In this document: positions 63,498 to 64,000 of the stretch, one piece after another
Layout of the letters: each line of letters begins with the position of its first letter
Numbering within the stretch: position 1 is the first letter of the stretch
Source of the DNA: Saccharopolyspora shandongensis
GTDB lineage: Bacteria; Actinomycetota; Actinomycetes; Mycobacteriales; Pseudonocardiaceae
Direction of reading: 5' to 3'
DNA length: 64,000 nucleotides
Assembly (NCBI RefSeq): GCF_900106995.1
Contig: NZ_FNOK01000021.1
Location: 62,001 to 126,000 of the forward strand
Notes under the pieces: model-generated
Told to the model about the DNA's origin: nothing
The model's database searches: none
What the model saw: the letters and a program-made list of their open reading frames with translations, nothing else
Position numbers and translations under genes: made by a program

Positions 63498-64000
63498 TTA
63501 CTCGGTGTGCTCGGCTGCGGACTTGGGGAGCGCGAACATCACGAGTGCCGTGATGATGTAGAGGCCGGCGGAGGTGAGCAGAACGATGCTGAGCGCATCG
63601 CTGAAGTCGGTCAGGGCTGGGGGGCCATTCGTTGATCCGGCGGCGGTGGTGAAGAAGATCGTTCCGAGGACGGCGATGCCGATGGCGCCGCCGATCTGGT
63701 TGACGGTGGAGAGCACGCCGCCTGCGGCTCCGGCGTTGCGGCCGGGGACTCCGGCGAGGACGACACTGACGAGAATGGGCGCGGCCAGTCCGAGGCCGAG
63801 ACCGCCGATGAACAGGGCGAGTGCGAGCAGCCAATATCCGGGATCGCTGCCGCCCTTGACGATGGCCCAGAGCACGAGCTGGGGCACCGCGATGGTGACC
63901 GAGCCCAGGATCAGCAGGAATCTGCCGGCCTTCGCCGCAAAGGCGCCATAGACGCCGATTGTCACCATTCTCAGCACTGGATGTTCCCCATCTGCATGCT
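63498..64000 (-). CDS. MFS drug exporter (DHA2/14-TM type), C-terminal part
   Basis: The frame is open to the right edge (HADGEHPVLRMVTIGVYG before the first internal GTG), so this is the 3' part of a longer gene of usually 450-520 residues. About five membrane segments are visible: RFLLILGSVTIAVPQLVLWAIV, WLLALALFIGGLGLGLAAPILVSVVLAG, VNQIGGAIGIAVLGTIFF and the last LLTSAGLYIITALVMFALP. The GVPGRNAGAAGGVLSTVNQIGGAIG motif is typical of DHA2 exporters (EmrB/QacA type). Function: proton-driven export, substrate unknown. Confidence 0.85.
   Translation of the reverse strand, partial: HADGEHPVLRMVTIGVYGAFAAKAGRFLLILGSVTIAVPQLVLWAIVKGGSDPGYWLLALALFIGGLGLGLAAPILVSVVLAGVPGRNAGAAGGVLSTVNQIGGAIGIAVLGTIFFTTAAGSTNGPPALTDFSDALSIVLLTSAGLYIITALVMFALPKSAAEHTE

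Overview
The window is GC-rich (roughly 70 percent or more), with GTG starts, ATGA and GTGA stop/start overlaps, modular type I polyketide synthase genes, and many actinobacterial regulators and catabolic operons. This fits a soil actinomycete of the Pseudonocardiales type (Saccharopolyspora or Amycolatopsis-like). That placement is inferred from gene content, not from a marker gene. No rRNA or tRNA gene was seen. It reads as an accessory, gene-mosaic part of a large chromosome: small catabolic operons, each with its own regulator, separated by remnants of insertion sequences and broken genes.

Layout. 1-5 kb: a meta-cleavage operon for 3-hydroxyanthranilate / 2-aminomuconate (acetaldehyde dehydrogenase, hydroxy-oxovalerate aldolase, oxalocrotonate-type decarboxylase, RidA-type deaminase, 3-hydroxyanthranilate dioxygenase, ACMS decarboxylase) with a convergent LysR gene. 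5-8 kb: integrase and acyltransferase remnants, a NarL-type two-component pair, and a truncated Lrp gene fused to a transposase tail. 8-11.3 kb: divergent omega-aminotransferase and aldehyde dehydrogenase. 11.4-12 kb: RHS/YD-repeat debris. 12.3-20.3 kb: APC permease plus amidohydrolase, an IS607-type transposon, an FAD amine oxidase-like gene and a TetR gene; the same 15-bp palindrome lies over the predicted -35 element of all three promoters, which suggests one TetR regulon now split by the transposon. 20.7-24.5 kb: mmsA, an iron alcohol dehydrogenase and a divergent LysR.

24.5-39 kb: an MFS remnant, then a minus-strand reading frame for a 42-residue Trp/Gly-repeat peptide, then an orphan bimodular polyketide synthase flanked by a complete methoxymalonyl-ACP gene set (fkbG on one side, fkbK-J-I-H on the other). 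The PKS has N- and C-terminal docking segments but no loading module and no thioesterase. The second module has lost its ketosynthase through a deletion that also shifts the frame.

39-50 kb: tandem RNHCP-domain genes, a protealysin-like M4 protease with its emfourin inhibitor, an integrase remnant, pobA with an AraC regulator, a PadR/DUF1048/beta-lactamase-fold operon, a TIGR00027-type methyltransferase, and a short operon of a secreted protein plus a tRNA-dependent cyclodipeptide synthase with an unusual active-site signature; its next gene, an FAD oxidoreductase, is broken beside a 108-bp MITE-like element. 50-56.6 kb: a GntR-controlled ABC importer with a HAD hydrolase and an alkaline-phosphatase-superfamily hydrolase, probably for scavenging an organophosphate or phosphonate. 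57-64 kb: an isochorismatase-like hydrolase, a small Dabb-like protein, an FAD monooxygenase / alpha-beta hydrolase / VOC dioxygenase operon, an AraC regulator, a truncated FAH-family gene and the C-terminal part of an MFS exporter running off the right edge.

The observations most worth checking are the Trp/Gly-repeat peptide, the three-site TetR regulon, the KS-deleted orphan PKS, and the Asn-Tyr-Arg cyclodipeptide synthase.
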